Assembly: GCA_018257865.1 (NCBI GenBank) | Contig: JAEUBA010000091.1 | Location: forward strand, 1 to 64,000 | Length of the DNA stretch: 64,000 nt | Direction of reading: 5' to 3' | From: Stereocaulon alpinum | Taxonomy: Eukaryota; Ascomycota; Lecanoromycetes; Lecanorales; Stereocaulaceae | In this document: piece by piece, positions 47,024 to 58,290 of the stretch | Layout of the letters: every line of letters starts with the position of its first letter | Position numbering within the stretch: the stretch's first letter is position 1 | Notes under the pieces: generated by a model | The model's input: the letters and a program-made list of their open reading frames with translations, nothing else | Told to the model about the DNA's origin: nothing | Database searches by the model: none | Position numbers and translations under genes: made by a program

Positions 47024-49305
47024 ATGGCGTCGTCTAATCGTCCGCTCAGCCGTAAGACTGTGGTCACCGCCTTCCAGCTTAAAGCATTCATTAAGTTAGG
47101 GTATAAATATGTAAAGCTAGTTAAGGAGCCTACCCTCTATATTATCGATTTCCTTATAAAGAATAATTTTAGGCCTGCGGAGCCAACGCAGACGCTTAGT
47201 ACTTAAGACTAGCGTAGTCGAGTACGTTCTGTTAAAGCACCGTTCTAGCCCTTAGACTAGGCCCTTAATAAAAGTTTGTTTCGAGCTGCACTGATTAAGT
47301 TTCAGAAGGATTCTAAACCCTGCTGACGGTACCTCCACGATCCTCCGTCTACTAGAAATACACTAACGAGGTCCCTAAGCATAGGTCCTAAAGGTATAGG
47401 ATCGACTACCCTACCTACTTCGCCACCTATTCTACCTACGGTCACGGATACCGAATCAGCTTCATCAAGTGCTGGCAATACTATACGAGCTATATCCGCT
47501 AAAGAAACGATATTCAATCAACTAATTGGCCCACCTAATTACCGACGCAGTATACCACCTCCAAACGATCTAAATGACGAAGGCAATTGGCAGGGTACAG
47601 GCTTCACCCGCCAGCAGTAGACGGCCCTATAAGGGCTCATGTAGTCTGGTGCCTAAGTACCACCGGGGCCTCCAGGACCCCTAGGACTACTAGGCCCACT
47701 AGGAGCTAACGGAGCCGACGGGGCCAACGGGAATAGAAATGGTGCTGTTAGATAGAATCCAGCTGAATTGGGATTCTTTGACCCTTTCTATAATAGCAAG
47801 TCCATCAATTCAGGCGGCCTAGCTATCGATTCTGCTCACAACAAAACGTACTTCTGAGATGTGCATTTATTTATCAAGCGAGCTAAGGACCTTACTATAG
47901 TAAGAGGAGCCACTGTTAGGGATAACCTATAGATAAGTCTACGAGGTGACGCCCTTGAATGGTATACGGCGGTCCTCACTGAGACAGAAAAGCGCCTCGT
48001 TAGGTACGGTGCTAATAATACCGACTTGATGGAATAGAGCCGTATTCTCATCGAGAGATTCAGATAACTATTATACATTGCTATCGATACTGTTTTTAAA
48101 GAATGATATAGCATCAAAGATACTGCTTCCTGAAGGGAGCCTCGTGAGTACGCACAGAAGATCTTAAGATCTTATAAGGACGCTGGCCTAGCAGCGGTAA
48201 AGAATCAGCTGGATATCATCTATACTGGTATCGATTCAGAACTTCGACGTGACATCAAGAGGCCTACAGAGGCTTCTATAGTTAATAATTTCCTTAAGGA
48301 TATAGATGACTGCAAGTACGACTGGTGGTAGTATACTATAAGAAGTAGACCTGGATTCGGAAGAAGTAACTTCGGCGGAGGCTCAGAAAATCGACCGCCT
48401 CGTTTCTAGGATGGCAGAGGTAATTATAATTAATTTCAATCTCGTCAACCATTTCAGTCTGGGTATCCCCAATACTAGCAGGGTACTCAGCAACCTTTCG
48501 CTCAACCGCCCTTTCAGTTTCAACGTCAATCCTATCCAAATGCTTACTTAAATCAGATATAGGTACTATACGGCCAATACGGCCAACCCAGCCAGCAATC
48601 AAGCTTCCAGCCTTAGTAGATTTAAGGCGTACCTCCTCCTTAGCAACCCCTGCAGCTTACAGGGCCAAATGCGTTAGGTTCGACTTAATTAAACCGACAA
48701 TATCAACAACCCGGCTATCAACAGCCCGGATTTCAAAGAGGAACGCCTCTAAGAAATCCAGAGTATCGAAGGCCTTAGCAGCTAAAGCAATAGCAAAATA
48801 CGACTCCTAGTAACCGCCTAAAGGCTATGGCCTACTAAGTATTAACTGAAACCTCGCTGCCTCTACAGGACGAAAACTCGGAGAACACAACGCCTAATAA
48901 CATATTCGAGGATACCTAGGATCCTATACCTTAGGAACAGAGTCTCTAGGAAAGCCTATACCATTTCACCGGGTATAATGAACACGGTAATAAGGTCTAC
49001 TATAACGACTCGGAATCACAGAACGCCAGCCCTAATGACCAGTTTTCTAGTTTTGTCGGCATTGAAACGGTGTGCCTCCGATGTGATAAGACGTTTCCAT
49101 CAAAGACTAAGCTTTATAAACACCTTCGAAAAGGCTACCAGAAGGTTACACGGGTTATTAAACCTACAGTTGAGGCTCTAGAAACGCTCGAAACCAGTCT
49201 TATAACCACTGATATACCTCGCACAGTGCCGACACAGCCCAAGATAATTAAATCTACAGTATCAGCCAAAGAGCTCGGAAGTAGATTTGCCTTCCGTAGC
49301 TAGAC
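47024..49305 (+). pseudogene. Gypsy-A gag with C2H2 finger
   Basis: A plausible start at 47024 (MASSNRPLSRKT) opens a gag-like region. The capsid-type stretch includes LRGDALEWYTAVLTETEKRL (about 47940-48000). Gln/Pro-rich sequence follows, and a C2H2-like finger, CLRCDKTFPSKTKLYKHL, lies at about 49072-49125, where other elements have a CCHC knuckle. Its last ligand position is Tyr. Several RIP-type stops interrupt the frame. Confidence 0.8.
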
Positions 49306-49309
49306 ATAC

Positions 49310-52300
49310 GTAATAATACCAGTTAAACTCTCCCTCACCAGCGGTGCCGAAGATGTTTGTGCGGACACCGGGTGCGGTGTTATATTGATTAATAAAGTAT
49401 GGCTTCTCAGCCTGCTCCCTGACGTTGCTGTTTCCAAGATGGCAACGCCACTAAAGGTCCGCGGTGTTGGATTATCTAAGCACGAGACATAGGAATATGT
49501 TACTATCCCTATCTACCTCCTAGGCCTGCTTAATGGGAATGAAGCACTTGCTTGCCTCCGGAGAGAAATGCATTTAGTGAACGATTTACGAGCAAAAATA
49601 CTGCTCAGCAACGATATCCTCAGCCCTAAAGGCTTCGTTATTAACGTAGCAAATTCGAAAGCACTTATTAGTAGCTATAATATTACTGTTTTAGTTTCTG
49701 CTCGTCAACGAGGCTAATTCGTTACGAGGAATATCCATGCTAAGGAAGCCTCTGTGGTTCCACCTTACTCAGAACGGTTAATACCAACTAAGTCGGTAGG
49801 CCTTCCAGCTGATCGAGACTTTCTTTTCGAACCGTCTTCTTAGGCGAACCTGGTCCTTTTCGCTTACCTAGTTGACTATAAAATGGCAGGGATTCTTGCT
49901 AGGAACGACTCAGACAAACCGGTTCAGGTGCCTCGTCGACTTAAGCTTAGCTGAGTCTCTGAGATCGACTACGAAAGTTGCTTCTAAGCAGATATCGACC
50001 TAGGATTCGCTACGACGCAAGTATCAGCGCTAATAAAGATGTATGACTTCCTAAAGGTACCGGATATATAAGCTTGCTTAAGCTCAGTAATTGGTGCTCG
50101 CTATAAGAGTCGTCTGCTAAACGGCGTGATGGTCTTCGGTGATAAGGAAGAAATTCGCTTGCTGTTAGAACTGGTTGCTAGTTTTCCTATACTGTGGGAA
50201 GATTATGGATTTGTTAAGGTTCCTGAGGATGAATGGATGAAATTAGACCTAAGGTATAACTGGTAATCTAAGGTCTTAGGAAAGGCGAAAGTATACCCTC
50301 TTAGCGTAAGAGATCGCGAAGTTGTTAATCGTACGTTCGATAAGCTATATTAGCAAGACCGTCTAGAATGGACTAAGTCTGCTACGCCGTTCTCTTACCT
50401 AGTGTTTGTCGTTTGGAAGACGCTGCCTAATAGTGAACGAAAAGGCTGAGCAGTAGTAGACATTCGAGGCTTAAATAACTTGATTGTACCTGACGCGTAC
50501 CTAGTGCCTTTATAGTCAGAGGTTATTAGTTCTCTGATCGGGTGCAGCCATATTTCAGTGCTAGATACGTTATTATTCTTTTATTAATAGCGTGTGCACC
50601 CATCCTGCTAGTATATACTTACTATTGTTTCGCACCGCGGCTAAGAGATATTTAAAGTACCTATTATAGGTTGCATAAACTTAATAGTATACGTGTAGCG
50701 ACAGATCGATAAGATACTGCGGCCGTTAAAGTATTTACGAGCCTATATTAATAATGTCGTTTCTGGTGCTAAGTCTTTCAGCGAATAGCTTATACAGCTC
50801 CGCTAGCTGTTTAACCTATTCGTTAGGTATAACGTTTCTATTTCCCTAAATAAGACGTTCCTAGGGTACCCCGACGTTAACCTGCTAGGCTAGAAGGTTA
50901 ACTTATTCGGGCTGATATCTTCTAGGGAAAAGCTTAAGGTAATAAGCCTGCTACGCTACCCTCGTACTCTAAGCGACCTTAAGCACTACCTTAGCCTTAC
51001 TAGCTACCTTCGTTAGTACGTCTATTTCTATACGCAGTTAGTAAAACCTCTATAAGAATTAAAGATAACGCTGTTAAAGGAGTCTCTAAGTATCTTAGGT
51101 AACCCGCGAAAATACTACTCCTCTAGCAAAAGCCTTCCCCTACCTACCAATACCGAACTCGCCTCGTTTGACGAGCTACAAAAGGCAATGGCACGATTAG
51201 TAATACTAGTACATTTTGACCTAATAAAGACGTTATGGATCGACCTTAATACGTCGAAGGAATTCGGCTTCGGTGCAGTCGTCTTCTATATTAGAGAATC
51301 TGCTAAAGGAAGGAAGCAGGATATCGTATAGCCAACACAGTTAATAATGCAACTAATCCTATTCCTGTCCCGCCTCCTAACTTCGGCGGAAAAGAACTAC
51401 TGGCTAACAGAGCTGGAGATCGCAGGCTTTGTATAGGTGATTAAGAAGGTTCGATATTTAGTCGAATTATCTAAGCAACCTGTTAGAGTCCAGACGGATC
51501 ACTCCGTAATCCTCGACATCTTCAAGCAGAATTCAATAGTGTTAACTACGTTAACGATACGTATAAACGTCCGCCTTATTCGGGCGTTATAGTTCTTGAG
51601 GTAATTCCGCCTTAACGTTACGTATAAGCCCGGTAAAGAGTATATCCTACTGGATGCGCTATCTAGGCTTGCCAGTAGCAGTCTATTAGTACTCCCTAAA
51701 GAGCATTCGGAGCTTAATACACTGTTCGCCACAACCCTTATAGATATAAATGAGGAATTCTATACTAAGTTGATTAAAGGCTACTAGTAGGATAGCTTCT
51801 GGAAGCGTACCCTTAAGCAGATCGACGATAACAATACCCTCAGCGAGGACGCCGTACCGTTACCATTTATTAGAGGGGAGCATCTGCCTGCACACGAAGC
51901 GGATCCGTACTTCGGCCCTCATACATCAGAGTCAGCTCCTACAGATTTGGATCTGGTGATTCTGAGTCTACATACAAGGCCTAGGCTGTTATTTCATATT
52001 AACCGAATAACAGGCTGCCAACGCCTGTGTATCCCTGCGAGTCTTGTTAAGGATATTATGACCCTCGCACATAACAACGGGCATCCTAGATTCCAACGAT
52101 ACTACCAAATCATAGCATTATCTTGGTATGTTCATAGACTTGTCAAACACCTACGGGATTTCATCAGGCACTATCTAGAGTGCTTAATTCTTCAAACACA
52201 ACGCCATACGCTATATAGCAGCCTCAATCCGATTACTTCCCCGCCGGTGCCGTTTCATACGATTACCATTAATTTCATTCTCGCGTTGCCCCTAGCAGAC

Positions 52301-53450
52301 AGAGATTTTGATACGGTGATATCAGTAACAGACAAGTACACCAAGCGTGTTACCTTCGGTGCTGGGAAGACAACTTAGACTGCGAAGCAGTAGGTAGCAA
52401 CGCTGCTGGACAGGCTTAATATTATAGACTAGGGATTACCAAAGGTGATTATATTAGATAGAGATAGGAAGTTTCTGTCAGAATTCTGGAAGGCTATATT
52501 CGACAAACTTGGTGTTAAGCTATTATACTCTACAGCCTACCACCCGCAGACAGATAGGTCGAGCGAGCGTACCAACCAGACTACCGAGATTGCATTAAGA
52601 TACTATATACATAGACTCGATAAGCCGTTAAAGTAGCTAGAGGTCTTACCACGAATATAGGCTTTCCTAAATAATTTATCAGTATCAGGGCCTACACCAA
52701 ATGAAGTGGTATATAGCTTTACCCCGAATAAGCCACTTAATCTCCTTGCCACTACGGCCTTATCAGCTGATTACTTTCTGACTAGGACTACTGCGTCTGA
52801 TACTATTTTATTCGCACAGATGTCTAATAAGTTTTACTATAACCGAAGATACCAGCTGATATTCCTAAGAACTGGTGACTAGGCTTTACTACGGCTGTAT
52901 AAGGGATACTCTATTCCATCAACTCTCGGCGTAACTAACAAGTTATCGCAACAATACGTAGGCCCTTTTAAGGTAATTAAAAGAGTCGGCCGCCTAGCGT
53001 ATCGTCTTAACATACCGGAACACTGGAAAGTTTATCCCGTATTTACAATTGCTCAGCTAGAGCCTGCTCCTCCGCCATCAGCTGATCCCTATCATCAGCC
53101 AAGGCCTACATAACCCCAAGCCGTCTCTGCGGACGGACAGGAGTATGAGGTCGAGCGGCTGCTTAACAAAAGAGTGGTCCGCAAAGGAAGAGGTCTCGCC
53201 ACGGAATACTTGCTACGATGGAAAGGATATGGCCCGGAGTTCGATAAGTGGTATAATCTGAAGGATCTGGGGCAGGCAATGGAGCTGGTCGATGAGTATG
53301 AGTAGGAAGCTCGCCAGATAGGTCTAAGCAAGCGACAAGGCAGCTATAAGGCTGCTATCGCCTCTGCTGTATAAGGTACGCCGAGTACGCTGGCTACGTC
53401 AGCGGCGCTGCCAAAGCGCAAGCGAGGACGTCTGAGGAAGGTAATATAAT
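49310..53450 (+). pseudogene. Gypsy-A pol: protease, RT, RNase H, integrase, chromodomain
   Basis: Reads in one main direction: retropepsin with DTGC (Asp codon at 49364); reverse transcriptase with VVDIRGLNNLIVPDAYLVP (about 50460) and catalytic box AYINNVV (50741-50761; both Asp codons are Asn); RNase H from about 51200 with LWIDLNTSKEFGFG and VQTDHSVI; integrase with a zinc domain (about 52060-52190), core start TINFILALP (first catalytic Asp now Asn), ILDRDRKFLSEFW (52445) and STAYHPQTDRSSERTNQT. A chromodomain (53141-53310) with YEVERLLNKR and YLLRWKGYGPEFDKWY closes it. About twenty stops, mostly TAG at Gln/Trp sites, abolish coding. Confidence 0.92.
53141..53310 (+). pseudogene. Chromodomain of gypsy-A integrase
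   Basis: YEVERLLNKR, YLLRWKGYGPEFDKWY and the following acidic helix match the chromodomain fold, including the aromatic residues expected to cage methyl-lysine (Tyr, Trp, Trp/Tyr). In chromoviruses this module steers integration toward heterochromatin, in line with insertion here into an already silenced element. Confidence 0.9.
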
Positions 53451-53508
53451 ATTGTAATATCTTGTGCGCAGCATAGAAGCCGCAGCCTTTTTCATGTTGT
53501 AGGGAGAT

Positions 53509-53688
53509 TATCATGTATGGTAATAGCGCTTTGCGGTACTTGGTTGCTAGCAGTGCGATTTGTGCGATTTCTCGCTTGCTTAGGGCTAGGGTTATACTAG
53601 TCAGTAGCACTTAGCTAGAATTCGCTAGAAAGTAGAACAAGCAGCTTTCACCACATCTATGGGATCAGACCAACTCCATTGTGTGACA
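53509..53688 (+). repeat. Gypsy-A 3' LTR
   Basis: 180 bp, preceded by the purine tract AGGGAGAT. It retains TGTGTGACA at the end; the first TG has become TA. Confidence 0.95.
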
Positions 53689-53693
53689 CGCCT

Positions 53694-55127
53694 CTAGCCT
53701 TTCTATATATATTATTAGGATAACTAGAGCTAGATATTACTAATTATAGATTTAGCTTAGTTAATATTACCTTATAAATCTCTAGGTATTACACCTTTCT
53801 AGCTACTAAATAGATATAAGCTATATACTTTTTAGGACCTCTATAATCCTAACCCTCCTACTACTACCTTAAAAAAGCTAAATTGCGGAGACGCTATATA
53901 AGTTACCTCCTAAATAGAAAATACTATATAATTTATATACTCCTCCTTATAGTTATAGTAGGATATATCTACAAATTACTTTTATAGATAGGTTTTGGCT
54001 GGAGCGGCTATATCCGCTCAGCGGTACTTATCTACTTAGTATTAGAATTAACCCTTAGTATTCTATAGCAGCTACAGCTGAAACTTATCTAAACTTATCT
54101 AAAACTTATCTAAAAAAAAAAATTAAAAAAAAAGATTTAGAATTTAATAATAATTATATTATAACTAGTAGCGCTAGTAGGGGGGTATATAGGGCTATAA
54201 ATAAACTTTCTAAACTAAAATTAAGCGAGATTTCTAAAAATAGAATTAGATTTAATAAAGGAATAATAATAGATTAACTAGAGACTTCCCGAACTTCCCG
54301 TTTTTAGCGGCGGAAGCTAAACTTTAAAAAACTTAAAATAAATAGCTATAAATAGCTATTCTAAGTCTAAAATTTTTTAGTCGCTTAGTAAGTACTTAGT
54401 AAGCGAGATAAGCTACTAAGTTTAGCTAAGTTTAGCTGAGTTTAGCTAAGTTACTAAGTCTTCCTAAGTTTCAGCTGTAGTAGCTGCAGCGGCTAGAAAA
54501 AACTCAGCCAAAAAAACTTTTGTAGATATAAGATAAGATAAATAGCTAACTATAAGTATTATAAGGTAGACTAAGATATTAGAGATCTAGTACTAGTAGA
54601 TACTTAGAACTAAAAAATAAATTAGCCCTCCTATAAGCTCTCTAATAGCTAGTACGGTTTAGTTAAGGTCTTAGAAAAGATTAGCGAAAGCTAGAAAGTA
54701 GAACTCCTATAGGACTAGATAATCTAGCTAGTATTCTACTCCTACTCCCTCCGTAAGTATCCCGATAATCCCCTACTAGGATAATAACGCTTTAACCTAG
54801 CCCTAATATAACTTCTACTAAAGTAAGACGAGTAGGAATTAAAGGAGATACTAGGCTCTAAACTAGTTAGCTCTACCTTAAAGTATTAGATTAAGTAGAG
54901 AGGTACTAATAAAGACTTAGAATAGTATCTCTACTCTAATATAATAACAGCGCCTTATATATTAAGGGCCTTCTACCTACGGTACCCTAATATAAAGGGC
55001 TCTCTATAAGTACTCCCTGCCTAGCTGAAGACCTATAACGATAGAGTTAATAACTATACCTACCTTAACGATAATCGCCTAATAACTATAACTGCGCGGA
55101 CGCAGTTTTTTAGAGGGGGGGGGGTAG
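53694..55127 (+). pseudogene. Gypsy-B 3' region after the gypsy-A insertion
   Basis: Continues the interrupted integrase, contains a MITE-like insertion (53964-54530) and runs to the polypurine tract before the 3' LTR. The segment 54590-55100 should be the C-terminal part of the polyprotein, but RIP has left no confidently readable motif. Confidence 0.65.
53964..54530. mobile_element. Foldback/MITE-like insertion
   Basis: TATATCTACAAA at 53964-53975 recurs in reverse complement at 54519-54530. Inside each end lie further inverted copies of TTTTGGCTG and of a CAGCTACAGCTGAAACTTA-type block, followed by arrays of ACTTATCTAA- or ACTTAGCTAA-like repeats. It has no coding capacity. Size (567 bp), inverted ends and an AT-rich core fit a non-autonomous DNA transposon. 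A target duplication cannot be defined beyond TA. Confidence 0.6.
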
Positions 55128-55400
55128 TATTATAATCCTAATCTAGAGGCCCTACTATTAGTATAGAGGTAGCGTATTAGTATAGAGATAGCTTAGTATA
55201 CTAGTTAATACGGTTCTTAGATAGGGACTAGCGGCGAGCTAGCCCTAGGGGTATTTAGGCTTATAAGCTTACTAGCTCTTTTCTTTCTTCTTCGTCCTAT
55301 TTTCTAGATACTAAGCGTAGCCTATTAGCTAAATCCTAATATAAGGTAGTTTTCTTCAAAGCTACCTTCTCCTACGATTACCTCTAGGCGAGCCGTAATA
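55128..55400 (+). repeat. Gypsy-B 3' LTR
   Basis: 273 bp after the tract TTAGAGGGGGGGGGG, matching 41091-41363 in length and position. Confidence 0.92.
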
Positions 55401-55405
55401 AGTAA

Positions 55406-57172
55406 GCTAGAGTAAAAATAAAAGATCTTATAGTTATTATTAATCTTAAAGTCTTTTAATAGGTTCTTAATCTCCTATAGGGTACCTTAGAACTTATTAG
55501 TATACGCCTAAGCGTTATTATCGTAGTTAGTAACGCTAAGAGCGTAGAACTTCTATAAGGTAGAATTAAGGATTCCGGAGTCTTTAGGCTTAAATTCTAC
55601 TAGCTTAGTCTAAGCCTTCTTAGTAGTAGTATAGTCCTTAATTTTAGTATAGGGGTTAATTTCGTATTAACTTTATAGGATAGTAAGGATCTTTATATTT
55701 ACCTACTTCTATACTTCCTTTTCCGTTATAGACTTAGTATAATTAGTTTTAATATAGGTAAAGAGGTTTACTAGTTAAAGGAAGTCCTTTATTTATAAAT
55801 ACTATTATTAATAATTACTAGGTCCTAATAGCGGTTTAATATAATCTAGTAAGCCCTATAAGACGGAGATAGTATTACCTATTATTATATTTGGGTTTAG
55901 AGTCTAAGGATAGTATCAGCGGTAATAAGGATCGCTCGATAATTATTATAAGTCTTACGTTAATTATAGGGCTTATAAGGTATCTAAATAGAGAGCTAAG
56001 ATTAGGCTTAATAGCGGATTCTAGGGTAGATTAACCTAATATTATACTACTATTAGATTTAGATAGAGGATAATACTCGCTTTAATCGCTATCGTCTAGT
56101 CTAGAAAGGTCTAAGTAGATTAATTTAATAGTATATAGGAAGTCTTAGAGTATTTAAGCTTCTAAGTAATTCGCTACTATTTATAGTATTAAGAGCGTTT
56201 AGTATCGCTATAATAAATAAAGAAGGATAGATATAGGGTAGTATAGGACTTATATTTAAAGTTCTATACTAGTCTTACCTATCTTTTTATATACTACCCT
56301 AGTTAGACTTTAGGGGCTTTATTTAATTACCTCTCCCTTAATTAGACTTTAGGGGTATTAGTTAATTACCCTAGTTAGACTTTAGGGTCTTAGTTTAATT
56401 ACCTTAGTTAAACTTTAAGGATTTAGTTTAATTACCTTAGTAGGACTTTAAGGACTTTATATAATTACCTCTCCCTTAATTAGACTTTAGGGGTAATATT
56501 TAATTACCTTTCGCTTAATTAAGATAAAATAACGGAGGTCTTATTTATATATAGTAGGCTTAACTAAGATCTAAGAGGTTAAGAAACCTCTTAGATCGCT
56601 CTATATATAGAGTTTTTATAGATAGTATTCGGTAGCTAGAGTCTTAAACTAAATAGGGGTTTAGATTTTCTATAAGTTAGCTTACTTACCTATATTATAG
56701 TAATATAATTAGTAAGAGTTAAGGAGGTTAGGATTCCTAGCTATTAGAAACTTTAATAAGCTAATAATATATATATATCTTAATCTAATATCTTAATAAG
56801 CGTTTTATAGGCGGAATTAGTACTAGCTAAATAGAGTATAGTAGCGGATTATTTTATTATTTCTATATAGATAGACGTTACTTAGCTTAGGAGCCTAAAT
56901 TAAGTAAGTTTACTAGTAACTTACTAGTAACCTTACTAGTATCCTAGTCTTCCTAAATAAAGTTTTCTACTACTAAGCTACCCCTAACTAACTATTATAT
57001 ACCCCTAAGTAGTACTTAGTATACGGAGGTTAGTATCTATAGAGAGACCGTCTTATAAGTAAAGGTCCTATAGGATAGCGCGACGATCCTAAACTAACTA
57101 AGTAATAAAAGGCTTATAGTAAGGCTTATAAGAGATCTTTAGTACTAATACCCTACGTCTAAGCTTATAACC
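55406..57172 (-). pseudogene. Copia-2 5' part: gag start and leader
   Basis: Minus-strand continuation of copia-2 after the gypsy-B insertion. The stretch next to the insertion (about 55406-56230) should be the N-terminal gag; the remainder up to the 5' LTR is non-coding leader with tandem repeats. No intact frame survives. Confidence 0.65.
56303..56525. repeat. 33/39-bp tandem repeats in the copia-2 leader
   Basis: Six copies of a unit built on TTAGACTTTAGGG...TTTAATTACC start at about 56303, 56342, 56375, 56408, 56441 and 56480. The spacing alternates between 39 and 33 bp, the longer units carrying an extra CTCCCT. Confidence 0.85.
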
Positions 57173-57346
57173 TATTAAAATATAGGGTAGAATACTTACT
57201 TAATTAGATATCTAAGTACTATACCCGCGATCTATATATAGTAGTACTAACTTAGTATACTAAGATACTAAGGCTTAGTTATTATACTAAGACTTAGTTA
57301 GTATACTAAGGATTAGTTATCCTTAGTACGCAGGCTACTTTCAATA
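57173..57346 (-). repeat. Copia-2 5' LTR
   Basis: 174 bp, matching 35715-35888. The end reads GGCTACTTTCAATA and is followed directly by GGTAT. Confidence 0.92.
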
Positions 57347-57351
57347 GGTAT

Positions 57352-58290
57352 GATACGCTAGAAGCGGCAAAAAGTACTAGATCGCATTCCCGCAGGATAG
57401 GTATCATCAAGCCTAGTGAGCAAAAGGAACGTTTTCATATAGGTAGTATAGACCCTATAAGAGTAAGGAGATACTCGGCTGGGAGACTCCATCAAGGCTC
57501 TTGATGGTTACACAACTAGTACAATTTCGTATGATTTAGGTAATCAGCCTGCCTCTTTGCCCCTGTCAGTTGGACCGCTTTGCTTTTTAAACCAGCCCTT
57601 TTTGACCTTCAAGAGGCTTGGGACTCCGTGTCATCAAATATCCCGCAAGAGTAGAAGTAAATCAAAAGCTGAGGACTTCCTATGAAAGAGTTATCCACAA
57701 GGGACGATTTCAGGTAACATGCAGTACCATCCGTGCACGAATGGGTCTTGAAATGCAACAGAGGCTTTATTGCAAGATGCCCTCACTGAAGTAGAGTACC
57801 TTTGGACTTTCGTTGAAGATACTCTGCGTCTCTACACCAATATAAAAATCAGAAAGCTTGCACAGGAGTTTGGACGGCCTTAGCGGACACGGCACGGGTA
57901 TACCTCGAGTGTGAAACGTGCCCTAGGAGGCAAGATTAGGCGAGCCCGTTTCCAGGTTTTGGACACAGCGGACTGCCCCCGCGCTAGGCTCTTGGCAGCG
58001 TGAAGCCATTCACATCGATGGAACTCTCGCTTGAGTACCTCGAAATGGTTGGAGTGGAAGCAGGCAGCTAGCAGGGGTCAGTTGCCCCACACCTCCGTAG
58101 CCTGTTAAATTTCAGCCTGTGCTCCCTATCGCAATCCTCAAACCTGGTTCGCGTTCCCAAAGATCGCCCTAACAGATACCCGCTGCATGTCGTCGTCATC
58201 CGTCCTGTGAATGTTCCTCAATAGATCAGGTTTTGGACATGGTGTCGCCGACTTCTCTTCGCAGTGTTCACATTTGCTGTACCACTTACC
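57352..58290. other. Intergenic, ordinary composition
   Basis: Composition returns to normal right after the target duplication. No gene is visible; the end should be the promoter of the LEA-like gene. Confidence 0.5.

Larger units (their letters stand above)
46410..53688 (+). mobile_element. Gypsy-A chromovirus-type LTR retrotransposon
   Basis: A 7279-bp element with 180-bp LTRs (46410-46589, 53509-53688) and a perfect CGCCT duplication (46405-46409, 53689-53693). The order gag, C2H2 finger, protease, reverse transcriptase, RNase H, integrase, chromodomain marks a Ty3/gypsy chromovirus. It is the youngest layer: base composition is less biased, ATG and CA dinucleotides persist, and the LTRs differ at only about seven sites, all C/T or G/A. 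Many in-frame stops still make it non-coding. Confidence 0.95.
41091..55400 (+). mobile_element. Gypsy-B LTR retrotransposon, interrupted
   Basis: LTRs of 273 bp (41091-41363 and 55128-55400), a 5-bp duplication AGTAA (41086-41090 and 55401-55405), and a G-rich polypurine tract (55112-55124) next to the right LTR set orientation plus. Without gypsy-A it is about 7.0 kb. Gag, polymerase and integrase are recognisable but full of RIP-type stops. Confidence 0.92.
35715..57346 (-). mobile_element. Nested retrotransposon complex in copia-2
   Basis: Two 174-bp LTRs (35715-35888 and 57173-57346) with GGTAT duplications enclose 21.6 kb. Removing the inserts (gypsy-B with its duplication, and the solo LTR) leaves about 7.0 kb, a plausible copia length. 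The polymerase reads on the minus strand, so the right LTR is the 5' one. A polypurine tract (reverse complement of CTCCCCTTCGC at 35889-35899) adjoins the left LTR. Everything except gypsy-A is heavily RIP-mutated. Confidence 0.92.
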
